Origin: Kingella negevensis
GTDB taxonomy: Bacteria; Pseudomonadota; Gammaproteobacteria; Burkholderiales; Neisseriaceae
Assembly (NCBI RefSeq): GCF_030177895.1
Contig: NZ_CP123448.1
Coordinates: forward strand, 2,046,001 to 2,110,000
Reading direction: 5' to 3'
Length of the DNA stretch: 64,000 nt
The translations under genes were made by a program, and so were the position numbers. Under the pieces are notes generated by a model. The model saw only the letters and a list, made by a program, of their open reading frames with translations. It did not search any database and had not been told where the DNA came from. This document shows positions 54,611 to 64,000 of this stretch, piece after piece; the stretch's first letter is position 1; the number at the start of each line of letters is the position of its first letter.

Positions 54611-57244
54611 TTATTTCAAATTTTCCCACTCCTTCAACAACCTTTTAACCGAAACAGGACTAGGCGTTCTTAACTCCTGTGCAAACAACGAAACACGCAA
54701 CTCCTCAATCTGCCACCCAAACGCATTCAGGCTGCCTGAAACAGGCAAATTCTGCCGCGACAAATTCGCCAATTTCTCCGCCAATATCGCTTCCAATTCC
54801 TGAATATCTGCTTCACGCGCCGCATCTCGCGCGGGATTGCCGCTATATTTATCCAGCCGCAAACTCATCGCCTTGATATACACAGGCAACCGCGCCCACT
54901 GCGTCCAAGGTGTGCGACTGGCAAAACCCACGCCCAGCAGCACATTCAGTCGTTCACGGATTAAGGGCGTGAGTGGGTGCTTGCCCAATTTCGCGTTGAG
55001 TTCGGTGTAGGCAGTTGTAATTTCGTCCAAATATCGGCTCACCGCTTCTTTCACGGCTAGCAGACGACTTTTCGCTCTTTTGATTTGTTCTTTAAAGGCT
55101 TTTTCATCGCGTGGCAACTCGTCATCGCCAATAAAAGCACGGTCACAAATCGCCGCCGTCAAATCATCTTTCAGCGTGTCGGGGGCAATGTGTTTCAGCA
55201 ACATCGCTGCTTGCGTAAACCCTTGAATACCTTTGTTCAAGTCTTTCATATGGTCTTTTAATTGTAATTGAATCAAGGCGATAACGCCTTTTCGGTGCGA
55301 TTGTTCCGCCGCCAATTCGGTATCAAATAAACGCAAGGCAATATTGCCGTCTTTCTCTTGTTGTAATCCGATGTAGCCTGTTAGTTGCTGTTTACCGCGA
55401 GCGAATTTCACGCTTTCAGGCAGCTTGCCGATGTCCCACGTTTTAATGTTGTCGCGTTCAAATTCCTGCGTGTTGTCGCGGAATGTCATGCTTGCCACTT
55501 GTCCAAGCTGTTGTTGTAATTGAACTAAATCGCGTCCCATCGCCAATTCTTGACCGCCGTCATCAACAATCCGTAAATTAAAATAGCAATGTTCAGGCAG
55601 CCTGAAAGCTGCCCATTCGTCCAAATCAATTTGTTCCAACAGCCGCATATCGCCAGCATATTTGGCAATCGCTTGGGCAAGTTGGGGCAAAATCGGGGCG
55701 TTTTGGTCGGGATTTTGGTTTAAAAAATGCGTGATAAATTCAGGCACAGGCACACAAATTCGGCGGATTTGTTTTGGCAAAACTTTGATTAACAACTGCA
55801 ATTTTTCGCGTATCATGCCTTGAACCAACCATTCCAAACTTGCCGAATTGATACGATTCAACACCGTCAAAGGCAGTGAAACGGTTACGCCGTCAAGTGG
55901 GTGGTGCGGCTCAAAACGATACGACAGCTTGAATTTGCCGTCCGCCGTTTTCCAAAATTTGGGAAACTGCTCTTCGGTAACGTGGGCGGCGGCGTGTTGC
56001 ATCAAGTCGTCTCTCGTGAGAAACAGGCGTTTTTGCGTGGCTTCATCCGCGTGTTTCAGCCACGTTTCGAAGGTGCGAATATCGGCAAGCGGCTTTTTCA
56101 GGCTGCCTGAAACCACATTTTCAGGCAGCCTTTGATTGTAAAATTCATACAAAATTTCATCGTCAATCAAAATATCTTGTTTTCTAGATTTATTTTCTAA
56201 ATCAATAACTTCTTTAATCAATTTTTTATTGTGAACGAAAAAAGCAGCCTGCAAATCACATTCCTGCGCCACCAACGCGCCACGAATAAACAACTCTCGC
56301 GCTTCATCGGGCGCAACTCGCCCATAAGCCACAGGACGGCGTGGCAAAACCGTTAAACCATAAAGGGTTACGCGCTCGCTCGCCACCACTTCGCCGCGTT
56401 TCTGCTCCCAATGCGGCTCAAAATAATGGTAACGCACCAAATGTGGTGTTTCCTGCTCAATCCATTCGGGCTGAATGCTTGCCACATCTCGGGCATATAA
56501 TTTGGACGTTTCAGTCAATTCCGCCGCCATCACCCATTTTGGCTTGGCTTTGAACACGCTGGACGCAGGGAACAAATGAAAATGGCTGCCCCTTGCCCCG
56601 ATGTAATCGTTCGCGTCAAGCGATTTCTGCCCCACATTCGCCACCAAACCCGTCAGCAAGGCACGATGAATTTGCTCGTAACTCGCTTCTTTTTTCGCCT
56701 TGATATTGGCACGATGATTTTTCTTATACAGTTGTTTTTGTTTGAGTTTTGCCGATAAATCTAAATCGCTAGAAATATCGGATTGTTCAAACACAGATAA
56801 ATTTTCAGGCTGCCTGAAAGCGTTTTCCTTGCTCGTCAAACCCATTTCCACCGCGATTTCAGTCAGTTGTGCGTGTAATTCGCGCCATTCACGCATACGC
56901 AAATGCGACAAGAAATATTGATGACACCATTGAACTAATTGTTTATTAGACAATTTTTTATCACGTTCACGCTGAAAACTGTCCCAAATATTCAAATACG
57001 TCAAAAAATCCGACTGCTTATCGGCAAAACGCTCGTGTGCCTTATTCGCTAAATCGCGCACTTCAAGCGGTCGCTCGCGTGGGTCTTGAATAGACAAAGC
57101 AGACACAATAATCAGCATTTCCGCCATGCAATCGTGCTTTTTCGCGGCGATTAAAATTCGGGCGATTTTCGGGTCAATCGGTAGGCGCGCCATTTGTTCG
57201 CCGAGTGGGGTGAGTTTGTAATGGTTTTTTTGTGGAGACATCAT
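54611..57244 (-). CDS. hrpA: HrpA C-terminal fragment (helicase accessory, OB and DUF3418 domains)
   Basis: The last two thirds of the ATP-dependent RNA helicase HrpA, 877 residues. It begins at NHYKLTPLGEQMARLPIDPKIARIL, the winged-helix/HA2 part right after the motor, followed by ALSIQDPRERPLEV, the OB-fold and the long DUF3418 domain (FEPHHPLDGVTVSLPLTVLNRI). No helicase motifs remain. I see no good ribosome site before the ATGATG at 57244, 17 bases after the stop of the small gene. The matching N-terminal piece lies at 57915-59309; the small unknown gene lies between. Whether this piece is translated is open. Confidence 0.85.
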   Translation of the reverse strand: MMSPQKNHYKLTPLGEQMARLPIDPKIARILIAAKKHDCMAEMLIIVSALSIQDPRERPLEVRDLANKAHERFADKQSDFLTYLNIWDSFQRERDKKLSNKQLVQWCHQYFLSHLRMREWRELHAQLTEIAVEMGLTSKENAFRQPENLSVFEQSDISSDLDLSAKLKQKQLYKKNHRANIKAKKEASYEQIHRALLTGLVANVGQKSLDANDYIGARGSHFHLFPASSVFKAKPKWVMAAELTETSKLYARDVASIQPEWIEQETPHLVRYHYFEPHWEQKRGEVVASERVTLYGLTVLPRRPVAYGRVAPDEARELFIRGALVAQECDLQAAFFVHNKKLIKEVIDLENKSRKQDILIDDEILYEFYNQRLPENVVSGSLKKPLADIRTFETWLKHADEATQKRLFLTRDDLMQHAAAHVTEEQFPKFWKTADGKFKLSYRFEPHHPLDGVTVSLPLTVLNRINSASLEWLVQGMIREKLQLLIKVLPKQIRRICVPVPEFITHFLNQNPDQNAPILPQLAQAIAKYAGDMRLLEQIDLDEWAAFRLPEHCYFNLRIVDDGGQELAMGRDLVQLQQQLGQVASMTFRDNTQEFERDNIKTWDIGKLPESVKFARGKQQLTGYIGLQQEKDGNIALRLFDTELAAEQSHRKGVIALIQLQLKDHMKDLNKGIQGFTQAAMLLKHIAPDTLKDDLTAAICDRAFIGDDELPRDEKAFKEQIKRAKSRLLAVKEAVSRYLDEITTAYTELNAKLGKHPLTPLIRERLNVLLGVGFASRTPWTQWARLPVYIKAMSLRLDKYSGNPARDAAREADIQELEAILAEKLANLSRQNLPVSGSLNAFGWQIEELRVSLFAQELRTPSPVSVKRLLKEWENLK

Positions 57245-57260
57245 ATTTATTTAGATTAAA

Positions 57261-57866
57261 TTAAAAATATTTTTTAAAAATATTGAAGATTGAGAAACTG
57301 GATTTTTCAGACTGCCTGAAAATAGGTTTAGGCTGCATACAGGGCAAATCCGTTTGTTCTGTAATGTGTTTATAAATTGCTTCGGTTAATTGAGTTGTAA
57401 TTCGCTGATATTCCAAATGAAATACCTTGTATTCTGTTGAAATATCACTTTCCCATTCTTGGCTATATCTATCAAACTCATACCAATAATCTTCCATAAT
57501 CTCTCGATATTCAGAAATATAATTAGCATTATCAATCGGCAAAAATGCCCAAATCTCATCATTACTTTCCCAGTAATATTCAGGGTGTTCAAATGAAAAT
57601 AATTGAGTCATAAATTGTATGGCATACAATCTATCATCATCCATATATAAAGGCACATACTGGCTTGCTAATTCAATTAGTTTGGTAATAACGACTTGGC
57701 ACGATTCACGATAATTCAACCATAAAAGTGATTGATAGACATCGTTTGGAAATGAGCTTTCGGCTTGCGTGTCATATAACCATTGCTCAAAAGAATCAAT
57801 ATTTTGCCGTTTGGTTAAAACGGGCAACAGTTGCCAGAACCAATGCGGCAATTTTTGTGTCTCCAT
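57261..57866 (-). CDS. Unknown acidic protein between the two halves of hrpA
   Basis: A 201-residue soluble protein that I do not recognise. It is rich in Tyr, Trp and Glu: HWFWQLLPVLTKRQNID, FEQWLYDTQAESSFPNDVYQSLLWLNY, YYWESNDEIWAFLPID, then helical segments with ISEYREIMEDYWYEFDRYSQEW. The pattern WLYxxxE-x-(Y)xxLLxLNY recalls small immunity-type proteins of bacterial competition systems, but I cannot name a family. The ATG at 57866 has AGGA upstream. The segment near the C-terminus (CMQPKPIFRQSEK) is encoded by a DUS-like sequence. The gene is collinear with hrpA and splits it. Confidence 0.5.
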   Translation of the reverse strand: METQKLPHWFWQLLPVLTKRQNIDSFEQWLYDTQAESSFPNDVYQSLLWLNYRESCQVVITKLIELASQYVPLYMDDDRLYAIQFMTQLFSFEHPEYYWESNDEIWAFLPIDNANYISEYREIMEDYWYEFDRYSQEWESDISTEYKVFHLEYQRITTQLTEAIYKHITEQTDLPCMQPKPIFRQSEKSSFSIFNIFKKYF

Positions 57867-57914
57867 ATTCACAATTCCTATTTTCAGGCAGCTTGAAAAA
57901 GTGCAGGCTGCTTT

Positions 57915-59309
57915 TTAACTTTCCGCAATCGCGCCCAATTCCAACAACACCTGATAACCGTCATTGATATAGCGTTGGTCGGGCATATCCAATAGCGGAA
58001 ACGTTTCCATATCGCCAAACCCCAACGCCAGTAAACGCAAAATCACGCCCGATAAATTTGTACGAATAATTTCAGGGTCAGTAAATTTAGGGCGATTGTT
58101 AAAATCTTCTTCCGAAAATAAGCGGATACACACGCCAGCCGACACACGACCACATCGCCCTGAACGCTGTTTCGCGGCTGCCTGCGAAATTTTTTCAACG
58201 TGCAACTGTTCCACTTTCGCTCGCGCCGAATAGCGTTTCACACGCGCCAACCCCGTATCCACAACAAATTTAATGCGCGGCACGGTCAGCGACGTTTCCG
58301 CCACGTTGGTCGCCAAAATAATGCGGCGTTTGTCGCCAGTCGGATGAAAAATTTTGTGCTGTTCCTGCGCTGATAATCGGGCAAAAAGCGGCAAAATGTC
58401 GTCATTTTTGCGTAATGGCGATTTTCGTAAGGCTTCTGCCGCTTCACGAATTTCACGCTCGCCCGACAAAAACACCAACACATCGCCTGAACCAAAACAC
58501 GCCAATTCATCTACCGCGTCCACAATCGCGTCCGCCAATTCAATTTCCGCTTCGTCTTCATCTTGTTGATTTAATGGGCGATAGAGAATTTCTACGGGAT
58601 AAGTTCGCCCACTCACTTCAATCACAGGGGCATTGTTGAAATGCTGCGAAAAGCGTTCCGCGTCAATCGTGGCAGACGTAATAATCACTTTTAAATCAGG
58701 ACGTTTCGGCAATAATTGTTTTAAAAAGCCCAGCAAAAAATCAATATTCAGGCTGCGTTCGTGCGCTTCGTCAATGATGATTGTGTCGTAATTCGCTAAA
58801 AAACGGTCGGTTTGCGTTTCTGCCAATAAAATGCCGTCCGTCATCAATTTTACGAAAGATAATGGCGAAGTTTTGTCATTGAAACGAATTTTGTAGCCGA
58901 CTGCTTGCCCGATTTCGCTGTGCAATTCTTCGGCAATCCGTTCCGCCACCGAGCGAGCGGCAAGACGGCGTGGCTGCGTGTGTCCAATCAATCCCGACAC
59001 GCCACGCCCCAATTCCAAACAAATTTGCGGAATTTGCGTGGTTTTGCCCGAGCCTGTTTCGCCACAAATAATGGTTACTTGGTTGTTTTGAATGGCAGTT
59101 TTGATGTCTTCGCGTTTTTCGTAAACAGGCAAATCTTGGTTGAGCGTAATCGCTGGCACACGCGCTTGGCGTTGTAAAAATAGGTCGTGGGATTTTTGGT
59201 ATTTTTGTTGGACTTTTTCTAATCCGCCGAATTTTTCAGGCTGTCTGAAAGCGGTTTTTAGGAAATGGCGGTCTTTTGAAAGGGTTTTTGATAAATCGGG
59301 AATATTCAT
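57915..59309 (-). CDS. hrpA: HrpA N-terminal fragment (DEAH helicase motor)
   Basis: The motor part of the RNA helicase HrpA, 464 residues. It contains [15 protein letters not shown] (Walker A, about 82-96), [18 protein letters not shown] (DEAH), [33 protein letters not shown] and [19 protein letters not shown] (motif VI), so both RecA-like domains are complete. It ends [15 protein letters not shown] with a stop, exactly where the winged-helix part should start (LGAI then YKLTPLG in E. coli). That part is encoded separately at 54611-57244. The motor alone could still hydrolyse ATP, but full HrpA activity is doubtful unless the two pieces associate. Confidence 0.88.
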   Translation of the reverse strand: MNIPDLSKTLSKDRHFLKTAFRQPEKFGGLEKVQQKYQKSHDLFLQRQARVPAITLNQDLPVYEKREDIKTAIQNNQVTIICGETGSGKTTQIPQICLELGRGVSGLIGHTQPRRLAARSVAERIAEELHSEIGQAVGYKIRFNDKTSPLSFVKLMTDGILLAETQTDRFLANYDTIIIDEAHERSLNIDFLLGFLKQLLPKRPDLKVIITSATIDAERFSQHFNNAPVIEVSGRTYPVEILYRPLNQQDEDEAEIELADAIVDAVDELACFGSGDVLVFLSGEREIREAAEALRKSPLRKNDDILPLFARLSAQEQHKIFHPTGDKRRIILATNVAETSLTVPRIKFVVDTGLARVKRYSARAKVEQLHVEKISQAAAKQRSGRCGRVSAGVCIRLFSEEDFNNRPKFTDPEIIRTNLSGVILRLLALGFGDMETFPLLDMPDQRYINDGYQVLLELGAIAES

Positions 59310-59449
59310 TTTTTGTTACAAATTCAATTATTTTTCAGATGCGAAATTATAACAAAATGCAACCTGAAAGGATTTTTTTCAGGCTGCGTGTTGTTTTGTT
59401 GTATGGATAAAACGCTTGCTGTCAAAAAATTTACATTTTCTTTTATCAA

Positions 59450-59480
59450 TTAACAGAATAGGCGTTATTCTTGCTATAAT
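59450..59480 (+). promoter_or_regulatory. Possible promoter of the pil operon
   Basis: TTAACA (59450-59455) and an extended -10, TGCTATAAT (59472-59480), 19 bases apart, lie about 90 bases upstream of pilB in an AT-rich region; a DUS pair (59513-59539) intervenes. Identified by eye. Confidence 0.4.
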
Positions 59481-59571
59481 TATACGGATTGAAATTTTGA
59501 AATGTTCATGCAGCCCGAAAAGGTGTTTTCAGGCTGCATGAAGCTGGATAATTTGTAAACAGGATAAATTT

Positions 59572-61254
59572 ATGAGTATTGGTTTATTGCGGGTTTTGGT
59601 GCAACAAAAACTCGTTCCGCAGGATAAAGTTGAAAAATATCAAACAGCTATTAAAGATAATAAGCCTGTTTTGCCTTTGATTTTTGGTGATAAAATTATT
59701 ACGCCTGAAGCGTTGGCTGATTTGTGCTCTTCTTTGTTTAACTATCCTTTGTTGGATTTGAACTATTTCCCACGCAGCCGAATTGTGTCTGATGTGATGA
59801 ATGAGGCACAAATGCAGGAATTGCGCGCGATTCCTATTTTGAAACGTGGTCGTAAAGTTTTTGTTGCGGTGTCTGACCCAACCAATATTCAAAATGTTCA
59901 AAAAGCAGTGTTTAACTCTGGCTTGCAATTGGATTTGGTGGTGGTGCGCGATGACCAACTGAGTACGATTTTGGAATGGTTTGGTCAAAGTAACTCTGCA
60001 TTGCTCAAGGAAATGGGCATGGAGTTGAAACAAGAGGAATCTAGTCAGCAAAAAATGATTGTGGACGGGGAAGAGGAAGAAGATGGTCCTGTTGCGCGTT
60101 TCATTCAGAAAATTTTGTATGATGCGGTTCAAACGGGTGCTTCCGATATTCATTTTGAGTTCTATGAATTTATGGCGCGTGTGCGTTTCCGTACGGACGG
60201 TATGTTGCGTGAAGTGGTGCAACCGCCTTTGCAATTGCGTAGCCAACTGGCATCTCGTATTAAGGTGATGGCAAAACTGGATATTTCTGAAAAACGTGTG
60301 CCGCAGGATGGACGTATTCAGTTGCAATTCTCTAAAAATACGAAAGCCATCGACTTCCGTGTGAACACTATGCCTTGTTTGTTTGGTGAGAAAGTCGTGA
60401 TGCGTATTTTGAACTCTGACGCGGCAAGCTTGAATATTGAACAATTGGGTTTTGAACCGTTCCAGAAAGAGCTGATTATGGAGGCGATTCACCGTCCATA
60501 TGGCATGGTGCTGGTAACAGGTCCTACGGGTTCGGGTAAAACAGTGTCTTTGTATACGTGCTTGAATATTTTGAATACGGATGACATCAACATTTCTACT
60601 GCGGAAGACCCTGCGGAGATTAACTTGCCGGGCATCAATCAGGTGAACGTGAATGACAAACAGGGTTTGACGTTTGAAGCTGCCTTAAAAGCGTTCCTGC
60701 GTCAGGACCCGGACGTGATTATGATTGGTGAGATTCGTGACTTGAGTACGGCGGATATTGCGATTAAAGCGGCACAAACGGGCCACATGGTATTCTCAAC
60801 CTTGCACACGAATAATGCGCCGGCTACTTTGTCTCGTATGCTGAACATGGGTGTGGCGCCGTTTAATATTGCGTCTGCTGTGAACTTGATTATGGCGCAA
60901 CGTTTGGCACGCCGTTTGTGTAATTCGTGTAAAGCGCCTATGGAGCGTCCGCCTAAACAGGCTTTGTTAGATGCTGGTTTTACTGAAGAGGATTTGGCTA
61001 AAGAGTGGATGATGTATCGTCCTGTTGGCTGTGATGCTTGTAAAGGTAAAGGCTATAAAGGTCGTGCCGGTTTGTATGAAGTAATGAAGATGTCTGAACG
61101 TATGAAGGCTGTGATTATGTCTGGTGGTACGGAAGTGGATATTGCTAACATTGCTTATGAAGATGGATTGTGCGATTTGCGTCGTTCAGGTTTGCTGAAA
61201 GTGATGCAAGGGATTACTTCTTTGGAAGAAGTAATTGCGACAACGAATGAATAA
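59572..61254 (+). CDS. pilB: Type IV pilus assembly ATPase PilB (PilF in Neisseria)
   Basis: Cytoplasmic hexameric ATPase that drives pilus extension and thereby DNA uptake and twitching. The 560 residues have the standard plan: an N-terminal MshEN-type domain (about 1-145), then the core with [21 protein letters not shown] (Walker A), the Asp box ([18 protein letters not shown]), [38 protein letters not shown] (Walker B and His box), and a zinc tetracysteine (CNSCK with [11 protein letters not shown]). It is followed 21 bases on by pilC and then pilD. Competence in this lineage relies on type IV pili recognising DUS, so this gene links to the dense uptake sequences. Confidence 0.96.
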   Translation: MSIGLLRVLVQQKLVPQDKVEKYQTAIKDNKPVLPLIFGDKIITPEALADLCSSLFNYPLLDLNYFPRSRIVSDVMNEAQMQELRAIPILKRGRKVFVAVSDPTNIQNVQKAVFNSGLQLDLVVVRDDQLSTILEWFGQSNSALLKEMGMELKQEESSQQKMIVDGEEEEDGPVARFIQKILYDAVQTGASDIHFEFYEFMARVRFRTDGMLREVVQPPLQLRSQLASRIKVMAKLDISEKRVPQDGRIQLQFSKNTKAIDFRVNTMPCLFGEKVVMRILNSDAASLNIEQLGFEPFQKELIMEAIHRPYGMVLVTGPTGSGKTVSLYTCLNILNTDDINISTAEDPAEINLPGINQVNVNDKQGLTFEAALKAFLRQDPDVIMIGEIRDLSTADIAIKAAQTGHMVFSTLHTNNAPATLSRMLNMGVAPFNIASAVNLIMAQRLARRLCNSCKAPMERPPKQALLDAGFTEEDLAKEWMMYRPVGCDACKGKGYKGRAGLYEVMKMSERMKAVIMSGGTEVDIANIAYEDGLCDLRRSGLLKVMQGITSLEEVIATTNE

Positions 61255-61275
61255 TTTTGATTAAAGGAAAATACA

Positions 61276-62550
61276 ATGGCACCTCAAAAGCCAGCTAAAA
61301 AGCCTGTGAAAAAAGCAACTGCGAAAAAAGCGGACAAACCAGTAAAAAAAGAACGTGGTAACCGCTATCAGTTTGAAGGTAAAAACTTACAAACAGATTC
61401 TATTGTTCGTGGTGAAGTGGTTGCGAAGAATGAAGATGAAGCACGTCAGAAATTATCACGTCGTTCTATCAAAGTGATGCAACTGACGAAGATGAAAAAG
61501 ATGAGTGCGAAAAAAATCACTCAAGCTGATATTACCATCTTCACTCGTCAGCTTTCTGTAATGATGAAAGCGGGTCTGCCTATGATGCAAGCGTTTGATA
61601 TTGTGGCAAAAGGTAACCCAAATGCGAATATGACAGATTTGCTGATGAATATTCGTAACAATGTGGAACAAGGTGAATCTTTAGGTGACTCTTTTGCTGC
61701 ACATCCAGCTTATTTTGATAAATTCTATTGCAACTTGGTTGCAGCAGGTGAAGCGGGTGGTGTGTTGGAAGGCTTGCTGGATAAATTGGCAACCTATAAA
61801 GAGAAAACTCAAGCCATTAAGAAAAAAGTGAAAAGTGCTTTGACTTATCCTATCGCCGTGATGGTGGTTGCGGTTGGTTTGATTTTGGTGATGATGATGT
61901 TCGTATTGCCATCGTTCAAGAAAATTTATCAAGGCTTGGGTGCAAAATTGCCTGCTTTGACTGAATGGATGATGGGATTGTCTGATTTCTTCGTTGCTCA
62001 AGGTTGGATTATTATCCCTGGTCTGATTGGTAGCGTATGGGGTTTAGCTCAATTCCATAAACGTTCGCCAGCATTCCAAAAGAAAGTGGATGCTTGGTTA
62101 TTGAAAATGCCTATTTTCGGTAACATTGTGATGAAAGCAACGATTGCTCGTTGGGCGCGTACCACTGCGACGCTGTTTACTGCAGGTGTGCCATTGGTGG
62201 AAGTATTGGATTCTGTGGCAGGTGCTTGCGGTAACATCATTTATGAAGAAGCAACCATGGAAATTCGTAATAAAGTAAACCAAGGTATTTCTTTAACTTC
62301 AGGCATGAATGCAGCCAATGTATTCCCAAACATGGTAGTGCAAATGGCTTCTATTGGTGAAGAATCTGGTGCGTTAGATGATATGTTGAACAAAGTAGCA
62401 GAATTCTATGAAGAAGAAGTAGATACTGCTGTGGCTGCACTGTCATCTTTGATGGAACCTATCATCATGGTGGTTTTAGGTAGTATTGTCGGCGTGATTC
62501 TGGTTGCCATGTACTTACCACTGTTCAGCATGGGTGATGCCATCAAATAA
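61276..62550 (+). CDS. pilC: Type IV pilus inner-membrane platform protein PilC (PilG in Neisseria)
   Basis: The 424-residue GspF-family platform that couples the PilB/PilT motors to pilin addition and removal. A Lys/Ala-rich N-terminus (residues 1-25) precedes two tandem GspF domains: ITIFTRQLSVMMKAGLPMMQAFDIV and FYCNLVAAGEAGGVLEGLLDKLATY in the first, ATIARWARTTATLFTAGVPLVEVLDSVA and VVQMASIGEESGALDDMLNKVAEFYEEEVDTAV in the second. Three membrane helices are visible (about 190-215, 230-255 and 395-418). It lies between pilB and pilD in one operon. The Lys-rich start is longer than in many relatives. Confidence 0.96.
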   Translation: MAPQKPAKKPVKKATAKKADKPVKKERGNRYQFEGKNLQTDSIVRGEVVAKNEDEARQKLSRRSIKVMQLTKMKKMSAKKITQADITIFTRQLSVMMKAGLPMMQAFDIVAKGNPNANMTDLLMNIRNNVEQGESLGDSFAAHPAYFDKFYCNLVAAGEAGGVLEGLLDKLATYKEKTQAIKKKVKSALTYPIAVMVVAVGLILVMMMFVLPSFKKIYQGLGAKLPALTEWMMGLSDFFVAQGWIIIPGLIGSVWGLAQFHKRSPAFQKKVDAWLLKMPIFGNIVMKATIARWARTTATLFTAGVPLVEVLDSVAGACGNIIYEEATMEIRNKVNQGISLTSGMNAANVFPNMVVQMASIGEESGALDDMLNKVAEFYEEEVDTAVAALSSLMEPIIMVVLGSIVGVILVAMYLPLFSMGDAIK

Positions 62551-62562
62551 AAAGGATAAGAA

Positions 62563-63396
62563 TTGGATATTGCAATTATCTTAGCAGTTGTTTTTGGCTT
62601 GCTCATTGGTAGTTTTCTCAATGTAGTGATTTATCGTATTCCTTTGATATTAGAAAATATGTGGAATCGAGAAGCGAAATTGCAATTAGGTATGGAAGTA
62701 GGCGAAGAGCCTATTTTCAACCTAATGGTTCCGCCATCACGTTGCGGAAACTGTGGTTCGCCCGTTCGCCCTTGGCAGAATGTGCCGATTATCAGTTGGC
62801 TCATTTTGCGTGGCAAATGCCATACCTGCAAAACGCCTATCAGCATTCGCTATCCGTTGGTTGAACTATTAACGAGTGTGCTGTTTGGTGTGATGGCATG
62901 GCAATATGGCGCAACCATAATAACTGTAGGCGCGTGCTTGTTTACTGCATTTGTTGTCGCTTTAACTTTTATTGATGCAGACACGCAGTTACTGCCAGAT
63001 CAATTAACTTTACCATTGATTTGGCTAGGTTTATTGTTCAATTTAATAACAGGATTTATCCCATTGGAACAATCCGTTATCGGCGCAGTAGTTGGCTATA
63101 TGAGTTTGTGGACTTTGTTCCATGTATTCAAATTGTTAACTGGCAAAGAAGGCATGGGCTACGGCGACTTTAAAATGCTATCTGCGATTGGTGCATGGTT
63201 AGGCACTGGCATTTTGCCGATTGTGGTGTTTGCTGCGGCATTGGTTGGTATTATCGCCTTTTATGCCAAACGCTTATCACAAGGGCAACCTATGGCATTT
63301 GGTCCATGTTTGGCTGTAGCAGGTTGGTTTGTTTTCTTGTTCTACAGTTCAGCAGGTCAAGCATTAACTTGGTGGCTAACGAAATCTGGATTCTAA
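62563..63396 (+). CDS. pilD: Prepilin peptidase PilD
   Basis: A 277-residue membrane aspartic protease that removes the leader of type IV prepilins and methylates the new N-terminus. GLLIGSFLNVVIYRIPL and the zinc-binding CGNCGSP/CHTCKTP cysteines form the N-terminal methylase part; LTFIDADTQLLPDQLTLPLIW and GKEGMGYGDFKMLSAIGAWLG hold the two catalytic aspartates. The start is a TTG at 62563 behind AAGGAT; no ATG gives a sensible start. It is 12 bases after pilC and 1 base before coaE. Confidence 0.95.
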   Translation: MDIAIILAVVFGLLIGSFLNVVIYRIPLILENMWNREAKLQLGMEVGEEPIFNLMVPPSRCGNCGSPVRPWQNVPIISWLILRGKCHTCKTPISIRYPLVELLTSVLFGVMAWQYGATIITVGACLFTAFVVALTFIDADTQLLPDQLTLPLIWLGLLFNLITGFIPLEQSVIGAVVGYMSLWTLFHVFKLLTGKEGMGYGDFKMLSAIGAWLGTGILPIVVFAAALVGIIAFYAKRLSQGQPMAFGPCLAVAGWFVFLFYSSAGQALTWWLTKSGF

Positions 63397-63397
63397 A

Positions 63398-64000
63398 ATG
63401 ATTTGGATTGGATTAACCGGAGGAATTGGCAGCGGCAAAAGTCAGGTCGCTGCCTGTTTTTCTGCCTTGAACGTGCCGATTATTGATGCAGATGCAATTT
63501 CGCGCCAATTAACGAATACGCCGAACAGTTCAGCCTTAAATGCTATCCAGCAAGCATTTGGCGATAAAGCAATTGATGTTTCAAGCTGCCTGAATCGAGC
63601 TTATATCCGCCAATTAGTGTTTACTGATAAAACAGCAAAACAACGATTGGAAGCGATATTGCACCCATTGATTATGGCGGAAATACATTTTCAGCAAAGC
63701 CAGTTTCAGGCTGCGTATGGCTTGATAGAAATCCCCACATTGATTGAAAATCCCCATTTTCAAACATTAGTTTCACGGATTTTAGTGGTAGAATGCAACG
63801 AAGTTTTCAGGCTGCAGCGCGTGATGAAACGCAATGGATTAAGTGAGATTGAAGTCCGCAATATTATGGCAAATCAAGCCACAGATGAAGAGCGATTACG
63901 CGTGGCAGATGATGTTATCCGCAATGAAAGCAGCCTGAAAGATTTACAGCAAGTCGTGCAAAAAATGCACCAATTCTATTGCAGCCTGAAAAATACAGAA
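63398..64000 (+). CDS. coaE: Dephospho-CoA kinase, partial
   Basis: The last step of CoA synthesis, phosphorylating dephospho-CoA. I translated it from the ATG at 63398: MIWIGLTGGIGSGKSQVAAC (P-loop GGIGSGKS), VPIIDADAISRQL, LEAILHPLIM with the conserved His-Pro, and VVECNEVFRLQRVMKRNGLS follow the family. About 201 residues are visible and no stop occurs before the edge; family members have about 200-210, so the end is near. It directly follows pilD, an order known from Neisseria. A DUS in frame encodes SSLKDL. Confidence 0.93.
   Translation, partial: MIWIGLTGGIGSGKSQVAACFSALNVPIIDADAISRQLTNTPNSSALNAIQQAFGDKAIDVSSCLNRAYIRQLVFTDKTAKQRLEAILHPLIMAEIHFQQSQFQAAYGLIEIPTLIENPHFQTLVSRILVVECNEVFRLQRVMKRNGLSEIEVRNIMANQATDEERLRVADDVIRNESSLKDLQQVVQKMHQFYCSLKNTE

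Noticed and set aside
59584..60492. 302-residue minus-strand open frame
   Set aside because: Antisense shadow of pilB, full of His, Asn and Arg, with no recognisable domain.

Overview
The window comes from a chromosome of the Neisseriaceae, most likely the Kingella/Simonsiella/Alysiella side of the family. The best evidence is the DNA uptake sequence: the core GCAGCCTGAA and its reverse complement TTCAGGCTGC occur everywhere, far more than a hundred times by eye, often as inverted pairs behind genes. Recalled DUS dialects assign AGGCAGCCTGAA to Kingella-type species, whereas Neisseria itself uses GCCGTCTGAA. Base composition is moderate (mid-40s percent GC by eye). Type IV pilus genes, a Lst-type sialyltransferase, a haem-uptake locus and galactofuranose genes fit an oral or mucosal Neisseriaceae bacterium.

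Layout. 1-5.5 kb: the edge of a type I restriction specificity gene, then housekeeping genes (DUF465, tmk, xth, an ArsR regulator, an OmpA-like lipoprotein, a Bcr/CflA exporter, a peroxiredoxin). 5.6-13.5 kb: a minus-strand surface-glycan locus (DUF4422, glf, GlfT2-like, GT4, GT25, DUF7832-like, gmhB, GT2), apparently making a galactofuranose-containing polymer. 13.5-22.2 kb: glyS, an IS1595-family element, msbA, an IS5-family element, a Tat-exported flavin oxidoreductase and glyQ. 22.3-26.4 kb: an OmpA-C-like membrane protein, an amino-acid binding lipoprotein, a broken Uma2 gene, purB and a broken second binding protein. 26.6-34.9 kb: a GT52 sialyltransferase and a Fur-type haem operon (TonB receptor, ChaN, HmuS, HmuT, HmuU, HmuV). 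35-42 kb: a second glycan cluster (flippase, a glycosyltransferase-like protein, galE, initiating sugar transferase, GT2, GT14) with a candidate small RNA. 42.1-51.8 kb: smc, a histidine-kinase remnant, a Correia-like element, a Sel1 protein, pseB, a GST, a DUF2868 protein and a succinate CoA-transferase. 52-59.3 kb: an accessory patch holding a DUF2130 remnant, a Septu-like ATPase/HNH pair, and hrpA split in two around an unknown small gene. 59.5-64 kb: pilB-pilC-pilD and the start of coaE.

Two glycan loci, a sialyltransferase and an orphan PseB point to a varied cell surface. The haem genes form one uptake route: receptor, periplasmic binding protein, permease, ATPase and haem-degrading factor. 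The 52-54.6 kb patch is AT-rich and I see no DUS in it, so it is the clearest recent import and the best candidate for a defence system. No stretch longer than 300 bases lacks a gene; the two longest gaps, each about 293 bases, hold repeats (32290-32582) and the RNA candidate (39967-40259). I saw no rRNA, tRNA or CRISPR array.
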